From contig NZ_FXLN01000003.1 of NCBI RefSeq assembly GCF_900176635.1, positions 62,001-126,000 on the forward strand: a DNA stretch of 64,000 nucleotides. The letters run 5' to 3'. This document shows, in pieces, positions 51,287 through 59,985 of this stretch. The number at the start of each line of letters is the position of its first letter. The stretch's first letter is position 1. Both the position numbers and the translations under genes were made by a program. Source of the stretch: Clostridium merdae (lineage in GTDB: Bacteria; Bacillota; Clostridia; Oscillospirales; Acutalibacteraceae). The notes beneath the pieces were generated by a model. It ran no database searches and was not told the origin of the DNA. It worked only from the letters and a program-made list of their open reading frames with translations.

Positions 51287-53056
51287 GTGAGAAAAACGAA
51301 AATCATCTGTACCCTAGGCCCCTCAACTGACAAAGAAAGTGTTCTGCGCCAATTGATGCTGTCTGGTATGGATGTTGCCCGACTGAACTTTTCCCACCAA
51401 TCTCATGCTGAACAAAAGGTTCGTTCAGATAAAGTGAAGAAGCTGCGCCAAGAGCTAGATGTTCCTGTGGCACTGCTGCTGGACACAAAAGGCCCGGAGG
51501 TTCGTATTAAAACCTTCTCTGTCCCGCAAATCACGTTAAAGCAGGGGCAGCAATTTACCCTTACCACGCAGCAGGTGGAAGGTACCGACCAAATTGTAAG
51601 TGTAACCTTTGCGAATCTGCCAAAGGACGTTACCCACGGTTCCCACATTTTAATTGATGACGGCTTAATTGAGCTGAGAGTCGAATCCTGTACGGATACC
51701 GATGTGCTATGCACCGTGCTCAACGGCGGAACGCTTTCCTCCAATAAAGGTGTAAACGTACCGGGCGTTCAGCTCTCTCTCCCCTTTATCAGCGAGCAGG
51801 ATCAAAAAGACATTGCATTCGCTGTGCAGGAGGAATTTGATTTTATTGCGGCCTCTTTTACCCGCAGTGCACGTGATATTTTGGAGCTACGCAGTGAACT
51901 GGAAAAGCTCAACTGCCACAGCATGCGCATCATCGCTAAAATAGAAAACCGCGAGGGTGTCGATAACATTGATGAGATTATTCGCGTAGCGGACGGAATC
52001 ATGATTGCCCGTGGCGATTTGGGTGTTGAGATTCCTCTCGAGGAAATCCCCGTAGTGCAAAAGCGCCTGATTAAAAAGGGGTACAACGGCGGCATGCAGG
52101 TCATCACCGCTACCCAGATGCTTGACTCCATGATGAAGAACCCCCGCCCCACCCGTGCAGAGGCCACCGACGTTGCAAACGCCATTTATGATGGTACCAG
52201 CGCCATCATGCTCTCTGGTGAAACGGCTGCCGGCAAATACCCCATTGAGTCACTCAAGACAATGTCTACCATTGCAGAGCGCACGGAGCGCGATATTAAC
52301 TACAAATCTCGCTTTATGCAGCTAGTGGGCAAAGAATCCCCTAACGTTACCTCTGCCATTTCTCACGCTACCTGCACTACCGCGCACGACTTGGGTGCTG
52401 TGGCAATCATTACGGTTTCAAAGTCTGGCAGAACTGCACGGATGGTATCGAAATACCGCCCCGCCTGCCCCATTATTTCAGGGACAACAAGTGAGACCGT
52501 ACGCCGCCAAATGAACCTTTCTTGGGGTGTTATTCCCATCATGGTAGACGAGCAAGTTAACACGGATAAGCTGTTTGACCATGTGGTAAAGGTCTCGAAA
52601 GACCGCGGACTTGTAAAAGATGGCGATGTTGTGGTCATCACCGCCGGTGTACCGGTCGGCTTCTCTGGCACCACCAACCTGTTAAAGGTACAGATGGTTG
52701 GAGACATCCTCGTTTCAGGCCGTGGTGTAAACCAAACCTACGCCTGCGGTAACCTTTGCGTTTGCCAAACGGAAGAAGAAGCCTGGCAACGCTTTAAGCC
52801 CGGAGATGTATTGGTTCTGCCTCACACAACCAATAAGCTGATGGAACTGATCCGTTTAAGCTCTGCGATTATCACGGAGCAGGACGGCCTGAATTCTCAT
52901 GCAGCGATTGCCGGGATGGCGCTAAACAAGCCGGTTATTGTAAATGCAGAAAATGCCACTCATCTTTTGAAGAGCGGCACTACGGTAACAGTAGATGCCA
53001 TGCGTGGAATTGTTTACAGCGGAATACACAAGCATGAGAAAGAGAACCTTTCGTGA
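51287..53056 (+). CDS. pyk: Pyruvate kinase with C-terminal PEP-utilising domain
   Basis: A 589-residue glycolytic enzyme converting PEP and ADP to pyruvate and ATP. The catalytic barrel shows KIICTLGPSTDKESVL, LLLDTKGPEVRIKTF, IIAKIENREGVDNIDEII and MIARGDLGVEIPLEEIP. The last 110 residues are the extra PEP-utiliser-like domain (ITEQDGLNSHAAIAGMALNK) found in Bacillus-type enzymes. It lacks the catalytic TxGGxxSH context and is thought structural. The start is GTG 51287 behind GGAGG. Confidence 0.96.
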   Translation: MRKTKIICTLGPSTDKESVLRQLMLSGMDVARLNFSHQSHAEQKVRSDKVKKLRQELDVPVALLLDTKGPEVRIKTFSVPQITLKQGQQFTLTTQQVEGTDQIVSVTFANLPKDVTHGSHILIDDGLIELRVESCTDTDVLCTVLNGGTLSSNKGVNVPGVQLSLPFISEQDQKDIAFAVQEEFDFIAASFTRSARDILELRSELEKLNCHSMRIIAKIENREGVDNIDEIIRVADGIMIARGDLGVEIPLEEIPVVQKRLIKKGYNGGMQVITATQMLDSMMKNPRPTRAEATDVANAIYDGTSAIMLSGETAAGKYPIESLKTMSTIAERTERDINYKSRFMQLVGKESPNVTSAISHATCTTAHDLGAVAIITVSKSGRTARMVSKYRPACPIISGTTSETVRRQMNLSWGVIPIMVDEQVNTDKLFDHVVKVSKDRGLVKDGDVVVITAGVPVGFSGTTNLLKVQMVGDILVSGRGVNQTYACGNLCVCQTEEEAWQRFKPGDVLVLPHTTNKLMELIRLSSAIITEQDGLNSHAAIAGMALNKPVIVNAENATHLLKSGTTVTVDAMRGIVYSGIHKHEKENLS

Positions 53057-53065
53057 CAAAAAAAG

Positions 53066-53097
53066 AAAGCTGCCGATATAAATCGGCAGCTTTTTCA
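53066..53097 (+). terminator. Terminator after pyk
   Basis: AAAGCTGCCGAT / ATCGGCAGCTTT followed by TT. Confidence 0.92.
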
Positions 53098-53115
53098 ATA
53101 TTTTTTGAAAACTAC

Positions 53116-53144
53116 TTGATTTTCAATTTAAAATAGATTATAAT
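53116..53144 (+). promoter_or_regulatory. Promoter of tRNA-Leu
   Basis: TTGATT (53116-53121), 17-bp spacer, perfect TATAAT (53139-53144). Confidence 0.85.
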
Positions 53145-53160
53145 AAAGCACGTTGTTCTT

Positions 53161-53247
53161 GCCGGTGTGGTGAAATTGGCAGACGCGCTGGACTCAAAAT
53201 CCAGTCCTGGCGACAGGGTATCGGTTCAAGTCCGATCACCGGCACCA
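53161..53247 (+). tRNA. tRNA-Leu (CAA)
   Basis: Class II tRNA of 87 bases with encoded CCA. GCCGGTG pairs with CACCGGC. The anticodon stem-loop CTGGA-CTCAAAA-TCCAG gives anticodon CAA. A long variable arm and GGTTCAAGTCC T-arm are present. Confidence 0.97.
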
Positions 53248-53251
53248 AACA

Positions 53252-53308
53252 CACATAACCCGAACATTCACTTTATCGGTGAAGCGTTCGGGTTTGTGCT
53301 TTTATTGA
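53252..53308 (+). repeat. Direct repeat copy A (tRNA-Leu terminator)
   Basis: A 57-bp unit with stem AACCCGAAC / GTTCGGGTT, inner TTCAC / GTGAA and a T-rich tail. It is repeated at 54692-54748 with two mismatches (both C/T), and weaker similarity runs a few bases further. As RNA it is the terminator of the tRNA gene. Confidence 0.92.
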
Positions 53309-53503
53309 ACTGAAGAATGAGGGGTAGCCTTTTATGGTTATCCCTCATTTTATTTTATATAATTAAGCAGCTTCATTTAAAAGTGTAGTTTTCATGGAAA
53401 AATCGTAAAATATTGTTAGCAGCTATTGACAAATTAAAAAAACATGCTATTATTTTAAATATTATCTATAGCTGCTAGAATTAAGCAGCGGAAAGGAATT
53501 GCG
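53309..53503 (+). promoter_or_regulatory. Control region of the DUF262 gene
   Basis: After a second hairpin (AATGAGGG.../CCCTCATT, 53315-53351), a promoter TTGACA (53426-53431), 16-bp spacer, TATTAT (53448-53453) is flanked by a perfect 10-bp inverted repeat, TAGCAGCTAT (53417-53426) and ATAGCTGCTA (53468-53477). AATTAAGCAGC occurs twice in direct orientation (53361-53371 and 53479-53489). This looks like an operator for a tightly controlled gene. Confidence 0.6.
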
Positions 53504-54673
53504 ATGCGTATAAGCAAGGAACTGATAAAAGCAGCCTCGTTTAACCCAACCAAAAAGAGTACACAAATGTCAATTTTTGATATGTGTCAAAAAATCGAAA
53601 ATGGAAGTATCTCTTTACCACTATATCAAAGGGATTTAAGTTGGACATTAAAAAAGTGTATTGACCTTCTCAACTATCAACTTATCGGGAAGGCACCTGT
53701 GTCCCCCATATCTATGAATACAATTTTGAACACTGAAGAATGTGTACCCCAAGTGTCATTTGTTGATAGAGAAGTAATGTCAGAAATTGTACATAGCCAG
53801 ATGTCTGTTGTAGATGGACAGCAGAGATTAACTACCAATTATAAAGCATATATTAATCATGATGACCTCAGAAATGTTGCTTTAGATTTAGGAAAAGGTT
53901 GTTTTGTCGAAGTGGGGGAAGCGATTCGCAATACACAAATACCCGTAGGTATTTTATTAAACAAAGAGGACAGTGTGCTGTTTGAGTATACTTCAAAAAT
54001 AAGTTCATTAAAAAGCCCCGAGGTTATCAATGTTTTGCTGCAAGTTCGAAGCAAAATAAAAAACTACAACTACACAATAAATTCCGCGGAAGACTTAACT
54101 GAAGATGAGCAAATTGAGTGGTTTGAAGTTTTAAACAATGCCGGAAGTCGTGTAAGTATTGTGCAAATGAGGTTTTCCAAGCTCAAAGCACATGGTATTG
54201 ATATATATAAACAATATACCAGCCTTTTCAAAGAGAGATTAATTGAATCTGGATATGGAGATTTTTTTACTCCCCAGAAAACCAGTGTATCATATCCGAT
54301 TGCGGCGCTGAATCCTGCTTTTGAAATGCTGACTTCTCGCACGCATTCAGTCAACTGTGCACCTATATCTTCCGATACCAAGGAAAATCAAATTTGCACT
54401 TTGCCCCCCAGTACCTTAACAAAGTGTTTTTCTATGACGTTAGATGCTTTAGATGTAGCGCTTGATTTTATTAACGACAACGAATTGAAAGAGCCTATAC
54501 GAATCGACTATATTAATTATCTCCTTGGATATTTTGTTTTCAATGGAAATGAAATATCGGGTGATGACAAAGAATTTTTGATTAAATGGTACGATAAAGT
54601 TAATTTTACAAACAAATCCAACTCTGCTCGGCGTGATATTTTTACAAACTTAATTGCAAAAAAAATGCCGTAG
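53504..54673 (+). CDS. DUF262 (ParB-like nuclease fold) protein of a tRNA-linked islet
   Basis: A 389-residue protein. The N-terminal DUF262/GmrSD-N domain has SLPLYQRDLSW (about 36-47) and the hallmark DGQQRLTT (104-111). The middle holds FEVLNNAGSRVSIVQMRFSKL, also typical (the LNxxGxxL-like segment). It lacks the C-terminal HNH DUF1524 domain of complete GmrSD or Brig-type restriction proteins, and the C-terminal 150 residues are unassigned. DUF262 proteins are frequent in phage-defence islands. The gene is visibly more AT-rich than its neighbours and is bounded by direct repeats, which suggests acquisition. Start ATG after GAAAGGAATT. Confidence 0.85.
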   Translation: MRISKELIKAASFNPTKKSTQMSIFDMCQKIENGSISLPLYQRDLSWTLKKCIDLLNYQLIGKAPVSPISMNTILNTEECVPQVSFVDREVMSEIVHSQMSVVDGQQRLTTNYKAYINHDDLRNVALDLGKGCFVEVGEAIRNTQIPVGILLNKEDSVLFEYTSKISSLKSPEVINVLLQVRSKIKNYNYTINSAEDLTEDEQIEWFEVLNNAGSRVSIVQMRFSKLKAHGIDIYKQYTSLFKERLIESGYGDFFTPQKTSVSYPIAALNPAFEMLTSRTHSVNCAPISSDTKENQICTLPPSTLTKCFSMTLDALDVALDFINDNELKEPIRIDYINYLLGYFVFNGNEISGDDKEFLIKWYDKVNFTNKSNSARRDIFTNLIAKKMP

Positions 54674-54691
54674 TAGAACCCTTTTCAAATT

Positions 54692-54748
54692 CACATAACC
54701 CGAACATTCACTTTATTGGTGAAGCGTTCGGGTTTGTGTTTTTATTGA
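54692..54748 (+). repeat. Direct repeat copy B
   Basis: Near-identical to 53252-53308, with C-to-T changes at two places. It is placed 18 bp after the DUF262 stop and immediately before the truncated EFR1 gene. Confidence 0.92.
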
Positions 54749-54753
54749 GCTAA

Positions 54754-55524
54754 AACGGAACGAGGAACAGCCTTCGCGCGGCACAGGTTATTGCTGAGTA
54801 CCTAGGTGATACCGAAATCATCTCTATGCGATGCGACCCAAAGGATGTTTCGTCAGAGGACGCCGAACGGATTGGTTTTGTTTTCCCGGTGTATCACTGG
54901 ACGATACCGGAATATGCGATTCATTTTGTGGAGCAAGTAAAGCTGAACCCAAAGGCATACATTTTTGCAGTTTCCATGCCTGGGCTAATTAACGGAGGCT
55001 GTCAGGATAAACTTGCAGAGCTACTAGAGCAAAAGCATTGCACACTTTCCTATGGAGAAAAGGTGTACAGCGTTGCCAATTATGTAGCCATGTACCCACC
55101 GTTTCCGAATCCAGCCAAGCATGTTCCAAAGACGGAAGAAAAGCTTACATATATAGCACAAGAAGTTACTAAGAAGAAGCCGAGCAAGCATCCACAAGCG
55201 AATGCAATGACAAGATGGCTCGCACCTCAAATGATGCAGAAGTATATTGAGCATTGCCCCACAAACGACAAATATTTTTCTGTTTGGGACGACTGCATTT
55301 CCTGCGGCTTATGCGCTAGGGTATGCCCTTGCCATAATATCCGTTTTGAAAATGGCAAACCAACCTTTCTACATCAATGTAGCCAGTGTATGGCTTGTAT
55401 CTCTTTTTGCCCCAAACAAGCAATCAACTTCCCCAAATTCACAAGGAAACGGAAAAAATACCACAATCCACACGTTACCGCAGCAGATGTTGCTTCAAAC
55501 AAGAAACAATATCCACCGAAATAG
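54754..55524 (+). pseudogene. 5'-truncated EFR1-family flavodoxin-ferredoxin protein
   Basis: The frame is open from 54754, just after an in-frame TAA, and reads NGTRNSLRAAQVIAEYLGD before the first ATG (54826). This corresponds to the middle of the flavodoxin P-loop GTGNS with Gly to Arg, so the gene has lost its first dozen codons and start. The remainder is intact: GFVFPVYHWTIPEYAIHFVE, and two 4Fe-4S motifs CISCGLCARVCPCHN and CSQCMACISFCPKQA. ATG 54826 has no ribosome-binding site and would omit the FMN loop. It is most likely inactive, broken where the DUF262 islet ends. Confidence 0.8.
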
Positions 55525-55566
55525 TACGGTAGCTTTGAGCGTATGCATTTTTATGATGATAAAGAA

Positions 55567-55602
55567 GAACCCGCACAGATGAAAAATCTGCGCGGGTCTT
55601 TA
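55567..55602. terminator. Bidirectional terminator
   Basis: ACCCGC.CAGAT / ATCTG.GCGGGT with loop GAAAA between the EFR1 remnant and the convergent SulP gene. Confidence 0.9.
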
Positions 55603-55618
55603 TCTAAGCAATGTTCTT

Positions 55619-57244
55619 TTATTCTTGTAAGTGAGCTAAAATAGCATCCTTGGCATTGAAGTAATACGAATCTGAGCCTACCACATCCGTAATTCCGGCG
55701 CGGTCCAGCATTTCTTTTACGCTTGGCTGAATGCTGGAAAAAAGTATGGTGACTCCCTTTTCCTGCTGTTCCCGACAATAGTCCAGCAAAAACGCAACGG
55801 CAGAGGTATCTACAAAGGGTACACCACGCATAGACAAAATCAACACGTCTGCATCTGCCTGAGCCAGTCCGGTTTCAAACTGCTCCAAGGAACCGAAAAA
55901 GACTGCTCCCGTAATATAAGCCACTTGAATATGGCGGCTAGCCTCTGTGGGCAGCTCCAGCCGTTTTGAATCCAGCTCACTAATAGAAATTTGAAGATTC
56001 GAAATATGAATGACAAAGATGGCAATGGAGAAGAGCACACCCACTGCAATGGCAATGGTCAGGTCAAACAGAACAGTGGTCAGCATGGTAATTACGAATT
56101 TAGAGATGCCGCCCTTGAACTTATGAACGCATAAATACCGGATGCTTTCCCATTCATTCATGCGCCATGCGGTGACCATCAACACACCGGCAAGTGCCGC
56201 CATGGGAATTTGCGACATGAGAGGGCTTAGTAAGAACATAGATAACAGAAGAACTGCGCCCTGTATGACACTAGTTAATCTCGTTTGGCAACCCGATTTT
56301 ATCGCAACACTGGTTCGGGCGATTGCCGCCGTAGCGGGAACCCCGCCCAAAAAGGGAAGTAGCACATTGCCCACACCCTGAGCCACCAGCTCGCGGTCGG
56401 CATTCATTCGTTCTCCCTTCATGCGCCCTGCCGCTGCACCGCATAACAGGCTTTCAATCATACATAGTACTGCAATACTCACTGCAGGCAGTAGAATGAC
56501 CTCAAGCTGCATCTGCGACAAAGAGGCAAAGCTTAAGCGGTTGGTATGTATTAAGGTCTGAGGAATTGTGCCTACGCTCTGAACCGGCAACTGAAACACT
56601 GCAGAAAGCACCGTAGCAATGATTACCGCAGCCAGAGAGCCTGGTACTTTGGCACCCAATTTTGCAGGCCATAGCATCATCAGCGCAATCACAAACAGGC
56701 CGATTGCCAGGGAGTACCAATTGGGGGTCACTCCCCTTTGCACCATTGATGCCACACGCTCCAGCGCGCTGTTCCCGGTAAGTGTTACCCCAAACAAATT
56801 GCCTACTTGCCCCAGTGCAATAATGATAGCGATACCGGAGGTAAATCCTGAAATAACTGGGGTTGGCAAAAAATACACCAAGTTCCCTAAATGAAAAAGC
56901 CCCGCCAGTATTAGCATAAGGCCTGCTAATAAAGACGCAGCGAATAAAGTGTCTAATCCATAACGGGCTGCCAAAGGAACCAAAATAGCAGTCATAGCTC
57001 CGGTTGGGCCAGAGATTTGAAAGGATGCGCCGGAAAGTGCGCCAATCACAAAAGCAGAAATAATTGCCGTAATTAGACCAGCAGCGGCATCTGCTCCACT
57101 GCCTACACCAAAAGCCAATGCCAGCGGTAGCGCAACCGCCGCAACGGTAATTCCCGAAAGAAAATCCTTGCGCAGTGCGGTGGTTCCATACCCATGAAAT
57201 TCTCTTTTTAAATCTGCCGCGTAATCCGTAACCAAGTGAAACAA
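55619..57244 (-). CDS. SulP-family anion transporter with STAS domain
   Basis: A 541-residue membrane protein with about 12-14 helices, in the SLC26/SulP family. It has LALAFGVGSGADAAAGLITAIISAFVIG (in part), SGPTGAMTAIL, FTSGIAIIIALGQ and GGVPATAAIARTSVAIKSGCQTR (in part). The C-terminal cytoplasmic STAS domain (about 435-540) has VLILSMRGVPFVDTSAVAFL. Sulfate, bicarbonate or another anion are possible substrates. The start is TTG 57244 behind GAGGGAG. Confidence 0.93.
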   Translation of the reverse strand: MFHLVTDYAADLKREFHGYGTTALRKDFLSGITVAAVALPLALAFGVGSGADAAAGLITAIISAFVIGALSGASFQISGPTGAMTAILVPLAARYGLDTLFAASLLAGLMLILAGLFHLGNLVYFLPTPVISGFTSGIAIIIALGQVGNLFGVTLTGNSALERVASMVQRGVTPNWYSLAIGLFVIALMMLWPAKLGAKVPGSLAAVIIATVLSAVFQLPVQSVGTIPQTLIHTNRLSFASLSQMQLEVILLPAVSIAVLCMIESLLCGAAAGRMKGERMNADRELVAQGVGNVLLPFLGGVPATAAIARTSVAIKSGCQTRLTSVIQGAVLLLSMFLLSPLMSQIPMAALAGVLMVTAWRMNEWESIRYLCVHKFKGGISKFVITMLTTVLFDLTIAIAVGVLFSIAIFVIHISNLQISISELDSKRLELPTEASRHIQVAYITGAVFFGSLEQFETGLAQADADVLILSMRGVPFVDTSAVAFLLDYCREQQEKGVTILFSSIQPSVKEMLDRAGITDVVGSDSYYFNAKDAILAHLQE

Positions 57245-57740
57245 TTGACTCCCTCTTTCTTAAGCTATCGTATCAATCCAGACCTTTAGAATGATAGCAA
57301 ATTGCCCGGGGGGTGTCAAATAAACTGCCCCAATTTTGTATGACAAACTACAAACACAGCAAAAATATTCCTACAAATTTTAACCTTTGTCCTTATTTTA
57401 TGATGACATCATCCAAGCAGTAAAATCAAACAAAGAAAGATGCCTAAAGAATTTTTACCAGCAATCAATTCTTTGGGTACATCCATGATTTTGCATTAAA
57501 TAACGGTTTTTTTGAACGATATATTTTCAAAAAATTGCACTTTGAAAAACAACTGCTAAAACGGAATATGTTTGCAAACTTTTATTTCTATTTCACTGCT
57601 TTATTCCCTTGGCACCGAGCAAAAATGTAGCTCGGTACTAAGACGATATAAAAAGGGATTCCACTCTTTTTCCAATTTCCTATCCAGAAGCTTTATATGT
57701 TATAATGGCTTTATTATATTTAGAAAAGTTGAGTTCACCT
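57245..57740. other. 496-base intergenic region between divergent SulP and radical SAM genes
   Basis: Contains a hairpin CCTAAAGAATT / AATTCTTTGGG (57441-57476) and a 13-bp imperfect hairpin CTTGGCACCGAGC / GCTCGGTACTAAG (about 57607-57642). A perfect TATAAT at 57701-57706 has no clear -35 and is taken as the radical SAM gene promoter. No coding signature. Confidence 0.5.
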
Positions 57741-58601
57741 ATGAAAAAATTATCTCGGTTTTATGTTGAAATCACAAATGTATGTAATTTATCGTGCAGT
57801 TTTTGCGTGGGCAACGTTCGTACCCCGCGGTTTATGAGCACGGATGAATTCACACATGTCGTCCAGCAGGTAAAACCGTATACGGACTACATTTATTTGC
57901 ACATTTTAGGGGAGCCTTTGGCACATCCCCAATTGGATAAGTTTTTAGCTGTGGCACACCATTTTGGCATAAAAGTAAACATTACTACAAACGGTACGTT
58001 ACTTGCAAAAGTACAGAATGTACTTCTAAATTCTCCCGCATTGCGAAAAGTAAGCGTATCCTTACACAGCTTAGAGCCGGATAGTACTTATCGCAAAGAA
58101 GATTATCTAAAAGATGTGGCGACGTTTGCTACCGCTGCAACGGCCAAAGGGATTCTTTGCGAGCTAAGAATGTGGAACCTTGGTGCGAACAACATTGATA
58201 ATGAATCGATTCTCACCCCGCTATGCCATCTTTTGGGATTAACTGCTGCGGCAAAAGAATTGGCACAAAGGGAGCTTTGTAACAGCGGCAGTACAACACT
58301 GGCACCGAACCTTTATCTTGGGAAAGCGGCGCGATTTACGTGGCCAAGCATGAATGAACCGCGTACGGAGCAACCCGTATTCTGCTACGGACTGCGAAAC
58401 CAAGCGGGAGTACTAAGCGATGGCACGGTCGTGCCCTGCTGCTTAGACAGTAAAGGAGATATTGCATTAGGGAATCTTTTTCAAACACCTCTTGCTCAAA
58501 TCCTGTCGGGAGAACGTGCCCAGGCACTCTACCATGGATTTTCGGCACGCCAGCCTAGTGAGGAGCTCTGCCGCCGCTGTGGGTATGCAACGCGATTTTG
58601 A
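57741..58601 (+). CDS. Radical SAM/SPASM-domain protein
   Basis: A 286-residue radical SAM enzyme. The cluster motif is CNLSCSFCVG (CxxxCxxC), followed by YLHILGEPLAHPQLDKFL and INITTNGTL. The C-terminal SPASM-like segment has CYGLRNQAGVLSDGTVVPCCLDS, IALGNLF and LCRRCGY, giving an auxiliary cluster. SPASM proteins modify peptides or sugars; no precursor peptide gene is visible nearby. An ATG at 57705 overlaps the TATAAT box and would precede the transcript start, so ATG 57741 is used despite a weak ribosome-binding site. Confidence 0.87.
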   Translation: MKKLSRFYVEITNVCNLSCSFCVGNVRTPRFMSTDEFTHVVQQVKPYTDYIYLHILGEPLAHPQLDKFLAVAHHFGIKVNITTNGTLLAKVQNVLLNSPALRKVSVSLHSLEPDSTYRKEDYLKDVATFATAATAKGILCELRMWNLGANNIDNESILTPLCHLLGLTAAAKELAQRELCNSGSTTLAPNLYLGKAARFTWPSMNEPRTEQPVFCYGLRNQAGVLSDGTVVPCCLDSKGDIALGNLFQTPLAQILSGERAQALYHGFSARQPSEELCRRCGYATRF

Positions 58602-58647
58602 TAAAAATGGTCTGTCTACTATACTGTTGCTAGGCGCACATTAAATC

Positions 58648-58698
58648 AAAAAGCCTGCTATGATGAAAGAAAAAGCTTTCATTCATAGCAGGTTTTTT
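58648..58698. terminator. Bidirectional terminator
   Basis: AAAAGCCTGCTATGA / TCATAGCAGG-TTTTT with an inner GAAAG / CTTTC stem. Confidence 0.9.
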
Positions 58699-58718
58699 TG
58701 TTCAATAACTTAAAAACA

Positions 58719-59186
58719 TTAGAAACCCAATAGCTCTTTTTTCTTTAAATTAAACTCAACTTCTGTAATAACTCCAGCATCGAATAACTCTTTAAACTTT
58801 TTTATTTCATCAGCCGAACTAATATTATTCGCCATAACAGGAGCAGTTAACTGATTTCGAAGTGCTTCTATTTTATCTTTAATTTGTGCAACTGTTTCAT
58901 TATCTATCTTCTTAAAGACAACTGTGTTTTCATCGTTTATAGCTTCTTTGAGCCCGTTTGTATTTTCGACACCACCAGCTAATGAAAACTGTATGTACCC
59001 ATTTGTTATGTTACCGCCATTTTTAACTTGAATACCGCTAATTTGATTTAGATATATTTCTTTATCTCCCTTATTAAAGCCTTGAGTCATTTTGGCCAAA
59101 AAACCTTTGCGCCTAATTACTACTTTATTGGAATATACCTCCAATTGTCCATTGACCCCATTCAAAACCAATATTGCATTTTCCAC
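58719..59186 (-). CDS. PH-like (DUF4429) and SHOCT domain protein
   Basis: A 155-residue protein. Residues 1-110 form a PH-like domain (LEVYSNKVVIRRKGFLAKM, YLNQISGIQVKNGGNITNGY). The last 30 residues are a SHOCT motif (EIKKFKELFDAGVITEVEF, then KKKELL). This architecture is common in Firmicutes, frequently in or near mobile elements, with unknown function. The start is GTG 59186 after GGGGGGAT. More AT-rich than its neighbours. Confidence 0.85.
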   Translation of the reverse strand: MENAILVLNGVNGQLEVYSNKVVIRRKGFLAKMTQGFNKGDKEIYLNQISGIQVKNGGNITNGYIQFSLAGGVENTNGLKEAINDENTVVFKKIDNETVAQIKDKIEALRNQLTAPVMANNISSADEIKKFKELFDAGVITEVEFNLKKKELLGF

Positions 59187-59280
59187 AATTATCCCCCCTT
59201 AATATATTATTAATATAGTATAATAACAATAAACTTTAGTCAATAGTTAACTAAATAAAGCTATATTTAGAAATTGGTAT

Positions 59281-59310
59281 AAAAAAGAACGACCGTGAAA
59301 CGGCCGTTCA
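59281..59310 (-). terminator. Terminator of the superoxide dismutase gene
   Basis: On the minus strand GAACGGCCGT / ACGGTCGTTC, three-base loop, then six T. Confidence 0.85.
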
Positions 59311-59358
59311 AAAGATAATCAATTATTTAATTACTCGCATCTTTCAATATCAAACATT

Positions 59359-59985
59359 TTAATTGCCTGTATACAGGCAGTCTGCCCTATCCCAATTGAT
59401 TACATGGAACCAATTGTCGATATATTCGTTTCTCAAATTAATGTACTGTAAAAAATACGCATGTTCCCACACATCAATTACAATCAGAGGGCAATACCCC
59501 GCAGATAAGGGAGAATCTTGATTCGCTGTTTCATAAAGGCTTAGATTCCCATTGCAGTCCTTTACAAGCCAAAGCCAACCGGAGCCGAAAACAGCCATTG
59601 CCTTTTCTTTAAATTTTAGCTGAAACACGTCAAACGAGCCAAACTGCTTGTTGATTGCCTTTTCAAGCTCGCCTATTGGTGCGTTGCCTTTTCTACCCGG
59701 CCGTAACGATGCAAAAAAGAAATTGTGGTTCGATACGCCTCCGCCAAAATCAATTATCTTTGTTCGAACACTGGGGGGCAATGCGCTCTTATTTCGCAGC
59801 ATACAATCCAGCGTTAAGCCTTGCAGCTTGGGGCAATCTTTTAATACTGCATTTAACTTTTCAACATAAGCTTTTACCAGCCGATCGTGGTGAACCTGCA
59901 TGGTTTGCGCATTGATATATGGCTCCAAAGCATCATAGCCGTAAGGCAACGGCTTGAGCTCGAACTCATAACAATTTTCAGACAT
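59359..59985 (-). CDS. Fe/Mn superoxide dismutase
   Basis: A 208-residue cytosolic SOD. Metal ligands are placed in MQVHHDRLVKAYVEKLN (His), NHNFFFASLRP (His) and VIDVWEHAYFLQY (Asp and His). The sequence departs from most SODs in the first helix (HHDRLVKAY in place of HHDKHHQTY) and near the active site, so metal preference cannot be told. The start ATG follows AGGAGGG. Monocistronic; oxidative-stress defence in an anaerobe. Confidence 0.9.
   Translation of the reverse strand: MSENCYEFELKPLPYGYDALEPYINAQTMQVHHDRLVKAYVEKLNAVLKDCPKLQGLTLDCMLRNKSALPPSVRTKIIDFGGGVSNHNFFFASLRPGRKGNAPIGELEKAINKQFGSFDVFQLKFKEKAMAVFGSGWLWLVKDCNGNLSLYETANQDSPLSAGYCPLIVIDVWEHAYFLQYINLRNEYIDNWFHVINWDRADCLYTGN

Noticed and set aside
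53252..54748. Transposon or insertion sequence around the DUF262 gene
   Set aside because: No transposase, terminal inverted repeats or short target duplication; the flanking repeats are 57-bp direct copies of a terminator.
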